A stretch of 64,000 nucleotides of DNA from an uncultured Faecalibacterium sp. (lineage in GTDB: Bacteria; Bacillota; Clostridia; Oscillospirales; Ruminococcaceae), in contig CAKSVD010000005.1 in assembly GCA_934503275.1 (NCBI GenBank), forward strand, positions 1 through 64,000. The letters run 5' to 3'. The position numbers and the translations under genes are program-made. Within the stretch, counting starts at the first letter, position 1; every line of letters starts with the position of its first letter. A model generated the notes under the pieces. The model made no database searches and was not told where the DNA came from. It saw only the letters and a program-made list of their open reading frames with translations. Below are positions 31,411 through 41,692 of the stretch, piece after piece.

Positions 31411-33154
31411 ATTCAGTCGTGAATTTTTTGCGGATAACCGCATCGTCAAGGCCAGCCTGCGCTGCGCCCATAAACTCCGCGAAAAAGATCTGGACCGCAT
31501 CAAATCGGAAATCAAAAAGCTGTATGACGCAACGGAAGTCATCCTGAACATCACCGTGGACGAGAGCCTGCTTTCCGGCTATGTCCTGCAGGTGGGCGAC
31601 CGCGTGTTCGACAATTCCGGCCGTCATCAGCTGGATAAAATGATGGAGGGCAAGCCTTCGCTGGCTACCCTCAAGACCCGCATCGAGGACTACAAGCCCG
31701 CCGAGACCTCCGCAGAGGGCGGCGTGGTCATCTCCTCCGCCGATGGCATCGTGCACATTGACGGCATGAATCGCGCCGTGTACGGCGAGATCGTCACCTT
31801 TGAAAACGGTGCCAAGGGTATGGTGGAAAGCGTAGAGCCTGAACAGCTGGGCGTTATGCTGTTCGATGGTGCCGAGACCGTTGGTGTGGGCACCATGGTC
31901 ACCCGCAGCGGCAAGCGCGCCGGTATCCCGGTGGGCGATGCTTTTCTGGGCCGTGTCATCAGCCCGCTGGGCGAGCCCATCGACGGCAAAGGCCCCATCG
32001 AGGCCGAGGGCTACAACCCCATTGAGAAGCAGGCACCCAGTATTCTGGAGCGCCAGAGCGTGGACACCCCGCTGCACACCGGTATTCTGGCCATTGACTC
32101 CATGTTCCCCATCGGCCGCGGTCAGCGTGAGCTGATCATCGGCGACCGCCAGACCGGTAAGACTTCTATTGCCACTGATGCTATCCTGAACCAGAAGGAC
32201 AAGGATGTGCTTTGCATCTATGTTGCCATCGGGCAGAAGGCTTCCTCCGTCGCCCGCGTGGCCGAGGATCTGAAAAAGCACGGCGCTATGAGCTATACCA
32301 CCATCGTGGCAGCTACCGCGTCGGATTCTGCCCCGCTGCAGTACATTGCCCCCTATGCGGGCACTGCACTGGCCGAGTACTTCATGGCCAAGGGCAAGAG
32401 CGTGCTCATCGTTTACGATGACCTGTCCAAGCACGCGGTGGCCTACCGTGCCATCTCGCTGCTGCTGCGCCGCTCCCCGGGTCGTGAGGCTTACCCCGGC
32501 GATGTGTTCTACCTGCACTCCCGTCTGCTGGAGCGCTCCTGCCGTATGCGGGATGATCTGGGCGGCGGCTCTATCACCGCACTGCCCATCGTAGAGACGC
32601 AGGCCGGCGATGTTTCGGCCTATATCCCCACCAACGTCATCTCCATCACCGATGGTCAGATCTTCCTGGAGAGCGCCCTGTTCAACGCCGGCAACCGCCC
32701 GGCTGTCAACGTGGGTCTGTCGGTGTCCCGTGTGGGCGGCGCTGCCCAGACCAAGGCCATGAAAAAGGCCAACGCAAACCTGCGTATCGAACTGGCACAG
32801 TATAAGGAGATGGAATCCTTTGCACAGTTCAGTTCCGATCTGGACGCCGAGACCCGCCGCCAGCTGGAGCACGGCAAGGCACTGATGGAAATGCTCAAGC
32901 AGCCGCTGTGCCAGCCTAAATCCGATGCCGAGCAGGTGGTCATTCTGGTGCTGGCCTCCCACGGCCTGCTGGACACCCTGCCCACCGCAGAGCAGCGGGA
33001 AAAGACCGCTGCCTTTGTGCGGCAGTTCCGTGCAGACGTCTCCGGTACCATGCAGAAGATCGATGCTGACGGCAAGCTGGAGCCCGACCGGGTGGATGCC
33101 ATCCTGAACGCTTGGAAAGCTTATGCGGGAGGCAATGACCATGTCGTCCAGTAA
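31400..33154 (+). CDS. atpA: ATP synthase F1 alpha subunit with fused delta C-terminal domain
   Basis: The 584-residue product joins two subunits. Residues 1 to about 85 match the C-terminal domain of delta/OSCP: LDRIKSEIKKLYDATEVILN, then ITVDESLLSGYVLQVGDRVF and the final SGRHQLDKMM. A link LATLKTRIEDYK, like the N-terminal helix of alpha, leads into the alpha subunit proper (VVISSADGIVHIDG near residue 105; Walker A GDRQTGKT at 248-255; arginine finger region HSRLLERS). Ordinary alpha subunits are about 500 residues. No separate atpH exists in the operon and the delta N-terminal domain is missing. The ATG at 31400 overlaps atpF. Confidence 0.93.
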   Translation: MATEFSREFFADNRIVKASLRCAHKLREKDLDRIKSEIKKLYDATEVILNITVDESLLSGYVLQVGDRVFDNSGRHQLDKMMEGKPSLATLKTRIEDYKPAETSAEGGVVISSADGIVHIDGMNRAVYGEIVTFENGAKGMVESVEPEQLGVMLFDGAETVGVGTMVTRSGKRAGIPVGDAFLGRVISPLGEPIDGKGPIEAEGYNPIEKQAPSILERQSVDTPLHTGILAIDSMFPIGRGQRELIIGDRQTGKTSIATDAILNQKDKDVLCIYVAIGQKASSVARVAEDLKKHGAMSYTTIVAATASDSAPLQYIAPYAGTALAEYFMAKGKSVLIVYDDLSKHAVAYRAISLLLRRSPGREAYPGDVFYLHSRLLERSCRMRDDLGGGSITALPIVETQAGDVSAYIPTNVISITDGQIFLESALFNAGNRPAVNVGLSVSRVGGAAQTKAMKKANANLRIELAQYKEMESFAQFSSDLDAETRRQLEHGKALMEMLKQPLCQPKSDAEQVVILVLASHGLLDTLPTAEQREKTAAFVRQFRADVSGTMQKIDADGKLEPDRVDAILNAWKAYAGGNDHVVQ

Positions 33155-34019
33155 GCTGCTGAAGGAGCGCATCGAGAGCATTCAGGATACCATGAAGATC
33201 ACCAATGCCATGTACCTGATCTCTTCGTCCAAGCTGCGCAAGGCACGGCAGAACTACCAGAATGTGTCCCCCTACTTCAACCGTATGCGGGACACCATCT
33301 CCCGTGTTGTGCCGCATCTGCCGGAGGAGCCGGAGCACCCCTTCTTCCACGAGCGGAATCTGGAAAACCCCCGGCGGGCGTATCTGGTGCTTACTGCCGA
33401 TAAAGGCATGGCAGGTGCTTATAACCAGAACCTGCTCAAGTTTTTGCGGGAGCACGCAGACCCCAACGACCGCTTTTATGTCATCGGTCAGGTGGGCTAC
33501 CGCGCCCTGCGCCACCGGGACCCCCGCCTTGTGGAGGAGTTCCGTTATAGCGCAACCGCACCCACGTTGCAGCGTGCCCGCGACATCACGGTGGACGCTA
33601 TTGATGATTTCAAGTCCGGCAAGCTGGACGAGATCTACATCGTCTACACCAAGATCCAGAACGCCCTTACCAGCGAGCCTGTCATGGAGCGTCTGCTGCC
33701 GCTGGACCGGCGGTTTTTGCAGCCTGCTCCCAAGGGTCTGGGCGACCCCAGGGGCGAGGTGGAACTGGTGCCGGACGCATGGACGGTGTTCGAGCAGATC
33801 GCACCCATCTATATGCACGGCATGATCTTTGGCGCCATGACCGAGAGCTTCTGCGCCGAGCAGAGTGCCCGCATGACCGCCATGGATTCCGCCACCAAGA
33901 GCGCCAATGATATGATCCGGGACCTGCAGCTGGAATACAACCGCACCCGTCAGGGCTCCATTACACAGGAGATCACCGAGATCATCGGCGGCGCGGCTGC
34001 CGTGCAGGACCGGACATAA
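33141..34019 (+). CDS. atpG: ATP synthase F1 subunit gamma
   Basis: This 292-residue central shaft subunit begins MSSSKLLKERIESIQDTMKI, matching the N-terminal helix of gamma, and ends with the partner helix SAND MIRDLQLEYNRTRQGSI and TQEITEIIGGA. The ATG at 33141 is preceded 8 nt upstream by GGGAGG and overlaps the end of the delta-alpha gene; an earlier ATG at 33123 lacks a site. A short repeat element lies between it and atpD. Confidence 0.94.
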   Translation: MSSSKLLKERIESIQDTMKITNAMYLISSSKLRKARQNYQNVSPYFNRMRDTISRVVPHLPEEPEHPFFHERNLENPRRAYLVLTADKGMAGAYNQNLLKFLREHADPNDRFYVIGQVGYRALRHRDPRLVEEFRYSATAPTLQRARDITVDAIDDFKSGKLDEIYIVYTKIQNALTSEPVMERLLPLDRRFLQPAPKGLGDPRGEVELVPDAWTVFEQIAPIYMHGMIFGAMTESFCAEQSARMTAMDSATKSANDMIRDLQLEYNRTRQGSITQEITEIIGGAAAVQDRT

Positions 34020-34026
34020 TAAAGGA

Positions 34027-34067
34027 AAACCCTCTCAGTCATCGCGCAGCGATGCCTGAGAGGGTCA
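34027..34067. repeat. Short copy of the CCCTCTCAG repeat family inside the atp operon
   Basis: ACCCTCTCAG (34029-34038) and CTGAGAGGGT (34056-34065) form an inverted repeat with an inner ATCGC/GCGAT stem. The ends equal those of the 143-bp element at 53848-53990. It lacks a T run and sits in the only sizeable gap of the operon (83 bp), where it may act on the mRNA as a stem-loop. Confidence 0.75.
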
Positions 34068-34087
34068 GTTGGACAAACAAGATTTGA

Positions 34088-35514
<1,427 letters not shown>

Positions 35515-35515
<1 letters not shown>

Positions 35516-35922
35516 TGAACAAGTTCATGCTGAGCATCACAGCATCCAGCGGCGAGTTCTATCAGGGCGACTGCGAGGATCTCACCCTGCCCATCAGCGA
35601 CGGCATCTACGGCGTACAGGCCGGGCATAACCCGGTGCTGGTGGCGCTGCATATGGGCATCCTCCACTTTATGGTGGACGGCAAGGCCCGGGATGTGCTG
35701 GTGGGCGACGGCATTGCCGAGGTGACCCCCGCCTATGTAATGGTGCTGGTGGACAGCGCCGAGAACCCGGAGGACATCGACAAAAACCGTGCCGAGGCTG
35801 CCCGCATCCGCGCCGAGGAACGCTTGCAGCATAAGCAGAGTATGCATGAGTATTACCAGAGCAAGATTGCGCTGGACCGTGCCATGCAGCGTTTGCAGAC
35901 CGCCGCAAAGTATAAGCGCTAA
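35515..35922 (+). CDS. atpC: ATP synthase F1 subunit epsilon
   Basis: The 135-residue subunit has the N-terminal beta sandwich (LSITASSGEFYQGDCEDLTL, then GVQAGHNPVLVALHMG) and a C-terminal pair of helices (RAEAARIRAEERL onward) that can inhibit ATP hydrolysis. It is coupled to atpD by a 1-bp stop/start overlap and closes the operon; a terminator follows. Confidence 0.94.
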
Positions 35923-35961
35923 GACAGCAGTCCTTTTCCCTTATAGGATAGGAAAAAAATT

Positions 35962-36009
35962 CCCCGTTTGCCCGTGGCAGCAGTGCCCGGACAGGCGGGG
36001 ATTTTTTGT
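35962..36009 (+). terminator. Terminator of the atp operon
   Basis: CCCCGTTTG (35962-35970) pairs with CAGGCGGGG (35992-36000), including two G-T pairs, and is followed by six T residues. Confidence 0.75.
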
Positions 36010-36018
36010 TGGAACTAC

Positions 36019-36047
36019 TTGACAGGTCTTTTATAAAGTGATATGAT
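36019..36047 (+). promoter_or_regulatory. Promoter of the SPFH-Arc operon
   Basis: Consensus TTGACA (36019-36024) and TATGAT (36042-36047) are exactly 17 bp apart, 50 bp before the start codon. Confidence 0.8.
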
Positions 36048-36096
36048 TTTGATATCAGAAAGAAATGCTTCCGACCCTGATAAGGAGGGACCTGTT

Positions 36097-37134
36097 ATGG
36101 AAGAGAAAATTTTGAATACCCGCAAAAACGGTATGGCTATGTTGCTGCTCACCCTGCTGGGCTATGTGGTGGCCGTTGCCCTGTTTATCTACAGCATCAC
36201 CCTGCTGAATGCAGACCGGATGCTTCTGGGCGTGCCGCTGCTGATCTTGTCCATTGCCTATTGGATCGCAGGCATTTTCCTGTTCTGCGGCCTCAAGGTG
36301 TTAAAGCCGCAGGAGGCGCTGGTGCTCACCCTGTTTGGTGATTACATCGGCACCCTGAAGGGACAGGGCTTTTACTGGGTAAACCCCTTCTGTACCGCCG
36401 TCAACCCCGCCGCCGGCACCCGCCTGAGCCAGAGCGGAGACGTGAACAGCAAGGAAACCAACGTGGCTGCGCTGTTTGGCGGTAACGGTCAGAATGCTCA
36501 GATGAGCGTCGAGTCCATGAGCAAAAAGATCTCGCTCAAGATGATGACCCTGAACAACTCCCGCCAGAAGATCAACGATTGTCTGGGCAACCCGGTGGAG
36601 ATCGGTATTGCAGTCATCTGGCGCGTGACCGATACCGCCAAGGCAGTGTTCAATGTGGATAACTACAAGGAATATCTCTCCCTGCAGTGCGACAGCGCCC
36701 TGCGCAACGTGGTGCGGGTGTACCCCTATGATGTTTCTCCCAACGTGGATACCACTGGCGACGGCGTAGCCGACGAGGGCAGCCTGCGCGGCTCCTCCGA
36801 GGTAGTGGCTGCCCGCATCCGGGACGAGATCCAGAAGAACGTGGCCGAAGCCGGTATCGAGGTGGTGGAGGCCCGCATCACTTATCTGGCTTATGCGCCG
36901 GAGATCGCGGCGGTCATGCTGCAGCGCCAGCAGGCCAGTGCCATCATTGACGCCCGCAAGATGATCGTGGACGGCGCTGTGGGCATGGTGGAAATGGCGC
37001 TGGATCGTCTGAGCGAGAACAAGGTAGTAGAACTGGACGATGAGCGCAAGGCGGCAATGGTCTCCAATCTGCTGGTGGTGCTGTGCGGCAACCGGGATGC
37101 CCAGCCCATCGTGAACAGCGGCAGCCTGTACTGA
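36097..37134 (+). CDS. SPFH/band 7 membrane protein
   Basis: This 345-residue protein has two N-terminal helices (about residues 13-35 and 43-63), then a band-7 domain: [41 protein letters not shown] and [20 protein letters not shown], followed by a helical part rich in Ala/Glu. Such proteins form membrane microdomain scaffolds. The ATG at 36097 has AAGGAGGGA before it. It overlaps the next gene by 1 bp. This SPFH plus small Arc-like protein pair is common in clostridia. Confidence 0.85.
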   Translation: MEEKILNTRKNGMAMLLLTLLGYVVAVALFIYSITLLNADRMLLGVPLLILSIAYWIAGIFLFCGLKVLKPQEALVLTLFGDYIGTLKGQGFYWVNPFCTAVNPAAGTRLSQSGDVNSKETNVAALFGGNGQNAQMSVESMSKKISLKMMTLNNSRQKINDCLGNPVEIGIAVIWRVTDTAKAVFNVDNYKEYLSLQCDSALRNVVRVYPYDVSPNVDTTGDGVADEGSLRGSSEVVAARIRDEIQKNVAEAGIEVVEARITYLAYAPEIAAVMLQRQQASAIIDARKMIVDGAVGMVEMALDRLSENKVVELDDERKAAMVSNLLVVLCGNRDAQPIVNSGSLY

Positions 37135-37334
37135 TGGCCGAGCCGAAAAAACAGGTGCCCCTGCGCCTGAACGCCAAACTCTACGATGCCCTTGCCGCTT
37201 GGGCAGAGGATGACTTCCGCTCGGTGAACGGGCAGATCGAATATCTGCTTACCGAGTGCGTGCGTCAGCGCAAAAAGAACGGGAAATATGTCTCCGACCA
37301 GCTGGACGTCCCGCCGGAACTGGATCTCCATTGA
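37134..37334 (+). CDS. Arc-like ribbon-helix-helix protein
   Basis: The 66-residue protein has the pattern of Arc-family DNA-binding proteins: a short strand ([20 protein letters not shown]), then the second helix [18 protein letters not shown]. Such proteins act as dimers, often as repressors or antitoxins. The ATG shares a base with the SPFH stop, so the two are produced together; a toxin partner is not visible. It may regulate the operon. Confidence 0.75.
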   Translation: MAEPKKQVPLRLNAKLYDALAAWAEDDFRSVNGQIEYLLTECVRQRKKNGKYVSDQLDVPPELDLH

Positions 37335-37665
37335 AGTACCCGTGAAAAAGTGATTGGAGCGCTCCGCAGAGCGCGACAAACGCAAATATTCATATGGCTG
37401 CTGCACAAGACCGGTGCAGCGGCCTTTTGTTTGTTATGAGAAAGCTGCGCTTTCCAAGGAGCAGAGAGGACAAATGAAGAACAAATTGATATATCGATTT
37501 GTTGCGTAATGCTCCGACATTTCGTCGAAAAAGCAATTGATGAACTGGAATTTTGGCGAAAATGTTTCTTTTTGGATTTTTCCGGAAAACAACTTGCCTA
37601 AAAGTTTGCGGCGTGCTAAACTAACAGCGGGGAATTGCTTTATGTAAGCAGACGGGGGTGAAGCT
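37335..37665. other. Intergenic region between the Arc-like and response regulator genes
   Basis: The terminator at 37396-37424 is the main element. A possible 11-codon frame, MKNKLIYRFVA (37474-37509), follows a GAGAGGA ribosome site, and its coding sequence is largely a near-palindrome (37480-37503). It may be a leader peptide or an operator; evidence is thin. No larger gene is seen. Confidence 0.4.
37396..37424 (+). terminator. Terminator of the SPFH-Arc operon
   Basis: GGCTGCTGCAC (37396-37406) pairs with GTGCAGCGGCC (37414-37424) with one G-T pair, followed by TTTTGTTTG. Confidence 0.75.
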
Positions 37666-38511
37666 ATGAAAATATTGGTCGTGGATGACGGTCAGCTTGC
37701 GATCAATTCTCTGATCCGTATCCTGTGCCGGGTGGCACCGGACTGTGATTATATCAGTGCCATGACGACTGACGATGCTCTGACGTGGATGCGGCAGGGG
37801 CCGATGGATGCTGCCTTTCTGAACTTGGAAATGCCGGGCATGAACGGCCTTGCCCTTGCCCGTATGATCCAGAAGCTGCAGCCCCGCTGCAATATCATCG
37901 TGGTCACCGAGCACCCGGAGTATGCGCTGGAGGCGCTGCAGATCTTCGTCAGCGGTTTTCTGCTCAAGCCCGCTAACGAATCTGATGTGCGCAATGTGCT
38001 GGAAAATCTGCGCTACCCGCCGGAAACGGCGCCTGTGGGCATCAAGATCCAGTGCTTCGGCAACTTCGAGATCTTTGTGGGCGGACGTCCGCTCTCCTTC
38101 AAGCGCAGCAAGAGCAAGGAACTGCTGGCTTACCTTGTGGACCGCAACGGTGCCACCTGCACCAACGGCGAGATGCTGGCTGTCCTGTGGGAGGATAAGC
38201 CCGACACCGCCTCGCTGCACAGCCACCTGCGCAACCTGATCTTTGACCTCAGCCACACGCTGGAGGATGCAGGGGTCAACGGGCTGCTGGTACGCGGCCG
38301 CAGCACCTTGGCGCTGGATACCAGCAAGGTGGACTGCGATTATTATAACTTCCTGCGGGGAGACCGCTCGGCCTTCAACTCCTACCGGGGCGAGTATATG
38401 ACCCAGTATTCCTGGGCAGAGGTCACACGTTCGGCGCTGCGCCAGCAGGCCGCAGCTACGCCTAAAAGCGGGTCTATCCCAAGCTATTACGTCCCGCCCA
38501 TGGGCTTTTAA
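37666..38511 (+). CDS. SARP-like response regulator with Asn at the phosphorylation site
   Basis: Residues 1-120 form a receiver domain (MKILVVDDGQ; AFLNLEMPGMNG; VVTEHPEY; FLLKPANE). The residue that should accept phosphate is Asn53, while the acidic pair D7/D8, the Thr and the Lys are kept. Residues 125-225 form an OmpR/SARP-type winged helix (IKIQCFGNFEIFVGGRPLSF; KSKELLAYLVDRNGA; LHSHLRNLIFDLSHTL). The full BTAD helical domain of SARPs is not present in the 281 residues. No kinase gene is adjacent. Activity probably does not depend on phosphorylation; a pseudo-receiver sensing another input is likely. Confidence 0.82.
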   Translation: MKILVVDDGQLAINSLIRILCRVAPDCDYISAMTTDDALTWMRQGPMDAAFLNLEMPGMNGLALARMIQKLQPRCNIIVVTEHPEYALEALQIFVSGFLLKPANESDVRNVLENLRYPPETAPVGIKIQCFGNFEIFVGGRPLSFKRSKSKELLAYLVDRNGATCTNGEMLAVLWEDKPDTASLHSHLRNLIFDLSHTLEDAGVNGLLVRGRSTLALDTSKVDCDYYNFLRGDRSAFNSYRGEYMTQYSWAEVTRSALRQQAAATPKSGSIPSYYVPPMGF

Positions 38512-38527
38512 AACTGCAAAAAACACC

Positions 38528-38563
38528 AAAGGCTGCTGCGCAAAACAATGCGCAGCAGCCTTT
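38528..38563. terminator. Bidirectional terminator
   Basis: AAAGGCTGCTGCGCA (38528-38542) pairs over 15 bp with 38549-38563. It lies between the convergent response regulator and ogt genes. Confidence 0.8.
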
Positions 38564-38572
38564 ATCATTCTC

Positions 38573-39043
38573 TCAAAACCGCTCCAGCTCCAGCAGATAT
38601 TCCTTGATATCCAGCCCCTCGGCGTAGCCGGTCAGACTGCCGTCTGCGCCAATGACCCGGTGACAGGGCACCACGATGCACAGCGGGTTGCAGTGACAGG
38701 CGCTGCCCACGGCGCGGCTTGCCTTGGGCTTGCCCAGCGCCGCCGCCAGTTGACCGTAGGTGCGCACCTCCCCGTAGGGGATCTTGCGCAGCTGCGCCCA
38801 TACCGCCTGCTGAAAGGCCGTGCCTTTTGCCGCCAGCGGCAGGTCGAACTCCCGGCGCACCCCGGCAAAATATTCGTTCAGCTGCTCCTCGGCCTCCTGC
38901 AGCAGGGGCGTTTCCACCACCCTGCGGGGCAGCGGTTCCAGTTCCGGCGCGCCGTCCGGGCAAAAATGTACCCCGCACAGCGCGTCGTTTTCCTCCTCCA
39001 GACAGATGGCACCAAGGATGCTGTTGATGTACCAGACGTTCAA
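38573..39043 (-). CDS. ogt: Methylated-DNA--protein-cysteine methyltransferase
   Basis: This protein of about 156 residues repairs O6-alkylguanine by transferring the alkyl group to its own cysteine in IVVPCHRVIGADGSLTGYAEG-type sequence (PCHR motif intact). The helix-turn-helix segment GEVRTYGQLAAALGKPKAS and the Asn/Arg hinge (RAVGSACHCNP) precede it. The start is uncertain: no ATG is in range; the TTG at 39043 has AAGAGG about 7 nt upstream, and a TTG at 39067 would add eight residues. Confidence 0.88.
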   Translation of the reverse strand: MNVWYINSILGAICLEEENDALCGVHFCPDGAPELEPLPRRVVETPLLQEAEEQLNEYFAGVRREFDLPLAAKGTAFQQAVWAQLRKIPYGEVRTYGQLAAALGKPKASRAVGSACHCNPLCIVVPCHRVIGADGSLTGYAEGLDIKEYLLELERF

Positions 39044-39130
39044 AACCGGCCTCTTCCTTTCCTGCAAGAATGTGCTATACTGGTACTATCTTAACACAAA
39101 AGCTTCCGTGAGGAAAGGGGCGTTTCAACT

Positions 39131-39853
39131 ATGGTCAAGGCACTGGAAGACATTATTGCAAAAAGCAGCAGCATCGTCTTTTTCGGCGGCGCAGGCGTTT
39201 CTACGGAAAGCGGCATCCCGGATTTCCGCAGCGTGGACGGGCTGTACCACCAGAAATACGACTACCCGCCCGAAACCATCCTCAGCCATACCTTCTGGGA
39301 GGAAAACCCGGAGGAGTTTTACCGTTTTTACCGCGATAAGATGATCGTAAAGGGCGCAAAGCCTAATGCCGCTCATCTGCGACTGGCAAAGCTGGAACAG
39401 CAGGGCAAGCTGCGTGCGGTGGTCACCCAGAACATCGACGGCCTGCATCAGGCGGCGGGCAGCAAAACCGTGTACGAACTGCACGGCAGCACCCTGCGCA
39501 ACTACTGCACCCGCTGCGGCAGGTTCTACGATGTGGATTTTGTCGCAAACAGCACCGGCGTGCCCCGCTGCACCGAGTGCGGCGGCATCGTAAAGCCGGA
39601 CGTGGTGCTATACGAGGAGGGCTTGGACGAGGAGGTGCTGTCCGGTGCAGTGGATGCCATCCGCCATGCCGATACCCTTATCATCGGCGGTACCAGTCTG
39701 GTGGTGTATCCTGCCGCCGGGCTCATCCGATACTTCCGGGGTGACAACTTGGTGGTCATCAATATGCAGCCCACCGGGGCTGATGCCTCTGCCGACCTGT
39801 GCATTGCAAAGCCCATCGGGCAGGTGCTGAGCGAGGACATCTCGCTGGACTGA
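39131..39853 (+). CDS. Sir2-family NAD-dependent protein deacylase
   Basis: The 240-residue sirtuin uses NAD to remove acyl groups from lysines. It has GAGVS at residues 20-24, the NAD-binding QNIDGLH, the catalytic His in ELHGS, and a zinc module with CTRC and CTEC, then GGTSLVVYPAAGL. All are intact. A TATACT -10 element (39076-39081) lies in the short region shared with the divergent ogt gene. Substrates are unknown. Confidence 0.93.
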   Translation: MVKALEDIIAKSSSIVFFGGAGVSTESGIPDFRSVDGLYHQKYDYPPETILSHTFWEENPEEFYRFYRDKMIVKGAKPNAAHLRLAKLEQQGKLRAVVTQNIDGLHQAAGSKTVYELHGSTLRNYCTRCGRFYDVDFVANSTGVPRCTECGGIVKPDVVLYEEGLDEEVLSGAVDAIRHADTLIIGGTSLVVYPAAGLIRYFRGDNLVVINMQPTGADASADLCIAKPIGQVLSEDISLD

Positions 39854-39944
39854 TTTTTACACTGTAAGGCGCGCTGTTTCGCGCCGGTTCGCACGCAGTT
39901 TTCCGTATGCTGATGGAAAGAACATCAGAACGGAGGAACTGCAA

Positions 39945-40574
39945 ATGATCCAGGTATGCGACCCGCCGCGTCGGCGGCAGGTACGGCGTCTTTCCGCCGA
40001 GGAATTTTTTACATTGGTGCGCTGCGGCGGGGCGGGGTTTTACCGCCCCTGCTCCGAGGTGCTGCGGATGCTGACCGTAGGCGAGGCGTGGGGCACATCC
40101 GGGGCGGCGCTGCTGGTGCTGCCCCTCACCGCCGATACCGCTGCCGCAGCGGCACTGCGCAGCTGGCTGGGGCGTCGGCAGCTGGAGGACGGCTGTCTGC
40201 TTACCCCGCTGGTGAATACCGGCGAAGAACTGCCCGCCCGGCTGGTGGAAGTTGCCGCAGCCCGGGCAGACCGGCTGCGCCGCAAGGGCACGGCATGGGC
40301 GGTAGTGGAGTGCACCGAAACCGCGGCGGCACTGTTGCCGTTGTATTTTCGGCAGGGCTTTGGGCTGCGGGCGCTGCGCCCGCTGGAAAGCCTTGCGCCC
40401 TGCTTTTTGCTGCGCACCGGCTGTGTGCCCGCCCGCACCGCGCCGGTGTGGGTGCCGCTGGAAGATAGGGTGCAGTTGGCGCTGCTGCTGGCAAAGGGCT
40501 ATGCCGCGCTGGACAGCCGCCCCTACGGCGGCAGCCTTGCGCTGGCACTTTATCCGCTGAAAGAAACGGAATAA
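39945..40574 (+). CDS. GNAT-like protein of unknown function
   Basis: The 209-residue protein has the general layout of an N-acetyltransferase: a central stretch ARADRLRRKGTAWAVVEC and LYFRQGFGLRALRPLE, which recall the acetyl-CoA binding helix and the YxxxGF motif. The conserved Q/RxxGxG/A loop is not clear. The ribosome site CGGAGG precedes the ATG. A small inverted repeat (CTGATG/CATCAG) lies just upstream. It is followed after 27 bp by a hydroxyacid dehydrogenase and likely shares its transcript. Confidence 0.55.
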   Translation: MIQVCDPPRRRQVRRLSAEEFFTLVRCGGAGFYRPCSEVLRMLTVGEAWGTSGAALLVLPLTADTAAAAALRSWLGRRQLEDGCLLTPLVNTGEELPARLVEVAAARADRLRRKGTAWAVVECTETAAALLPLYFRQGFGLRALRPLESLAPCFLLRTGCVPARTAPVWVPLEDRVQLALLLAKGYAALDSRPYGGSLALALYPLKETE

Positions 40575-40601
40575 CGTAAAGCAGAGAGGGAATGGAAAAT
40601 T

Positions 40602-41564
40602 ATGAAGGCAGTGATTCTGGAAAGCTATGTGATGGAAGAAGGGGATTTGGACTGGTCCGGGGTAAAGGCACTGGTGCCGGACACCACCAGCTATGTGCGC
40701 ACCGACTACGCCGATATTGCACTCCGCATCGGGGATGCAGAACTGGTGCTCATCAACAAGTGCCGCATTGACGAAGCAGTGCTGGCGCAGTGTCCGAGCC
40801 TTAAATGGGTGGGCATCATCGCCACCGGCACGGATAATATCGACCTTGATGCCTGCCGCCGCCATGGGGTGGCAGTGGCCAACGTGCCGGGGTACTCTAC
40901 TTATAGTGTGGCGCAGATGACCTTCAGCCTGCTGCTGGCCATCTGCCAGTGTGCCCAGCGGTACGACCGGGCAGTAAAGGCCGGGTACTGGCAGCTGGGC
41001 ATCCCGGCAGAGTACGGTCTGCTGCCGCAGGTGGAGCTGCTGGGCAAGAACTTTGGTATCTACGGCTACGGCAGCATCGGCCGCCAGACCGCCCGCATTG
41101 CAAAAGCCTTTGGCATGGAGGTGCTGGTGTGCACCCGCACGGTGCGCCCGGAGTACGCCGCCGATGGGGTGGAGTTCGTGGATTTTGACACCCTGCTTGC
41201 CCGCAGCGATGTGCTCAGCCTGCATTGCCCGGCCACCCCGGAAACCCGCGGGCTGATGAGCCGGGATGCCCTTGCAAAAATGAAGCCCGGTGCTATTCTG
41301 CTGAACACCGCCCGGGGTGCACTGGTGGACGAGGAAGCCGTAGCCGATGCGCTGGAAAGCGGCAAGCTTGCCTTTTACGGCGCCGATGCCTTTGCCACCG
41401 AGCCGCTGCCGCCCCAAAGCCGTTTGCGCGGTCTGCCGGGCGCGGTGCTCACCCCGCACATTGCATGGACTACCAAGGAAGCGCTGCAGCGGCTGATGGA
41501 TATCACCACCGGCAACCTGCGCAGCTTTCTGGCCGGGAAAGGCGAGAATATCGTTGACCCTTGA
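40602..41564 (+). CDS. D-2-hydroxyacid dehydrogenase
   Basis: The 320-residue NAD(P)-dependent enzyme belongs to the D-isomer specific family. The dinucleotide motif is GYGSIGRQTARIAKAFGMEV near residue 153. Catalytic Arg is in NTARGALVDEEAV, and the Glu and His lie in the C-terminal third (FATEPLPPQ; LTPHIAWTT). It resembles glycerate/hydroxypyruvate reductases. The actual substrate cannot be decided. Its last bases overlap the -35 element of the next gene. Confidence 0.85.
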   Translation: MKAVILESYVMEEGDLDWSGVKALVPDTTSYVRTDYADIALRIGDAELVLINKCRIDEAVLAQCPSLKWVGIIATGTDNIDLDACRRHGVAVANVPGYSTYSVAQMTFSLLLAICQCAQRYDRAVKAGYWQLGIPAEYGLLPQVELLGKNFGIYGYGSIGRQTARIAKAFGMEVLVCTRTVRPEYAADGVEFVDFDTLLARSDVLSLHCPATPETRGLMSRDALAKMKPGAILLNTARGALVDEEAVADALESGKLAFYGADAFATEPLPPQSRLRGLPGAVLTPHIAWTTKEALQRLMDITTGNLRSFLAGKGENIVDP

Positions 41565-41589
41565 TTTTGGCAGGGCGTTGTACTATACT
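41561..41589 (+). promoter_or_regulatory. Promoter of the flavodoxin gene
   Basis: TTGATT (41561-41566, overlapping the dehydrogenase stop) and TATACT (41584-41589) are 17 bp apart. Confidence 0.6.
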
Positions 41590-41692
41590 GTTCCATGATC
41601 TCAGGCTTTCCCGGCAAAAGAACTGCCGTAAAAATAACATATGCACAAGAGTATCCGGCAGCCTTGCCGCTGCTCTGAGGGAGGTAAAAGTA

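Noticed and set aside
31292-33181. Frame of about 630 codons antisense to the delta-alpha ATP synthase gene
   Set aside because: Shadow of a conserved gene; composition is Gly/His/Leu-rich with no recognisable motif.
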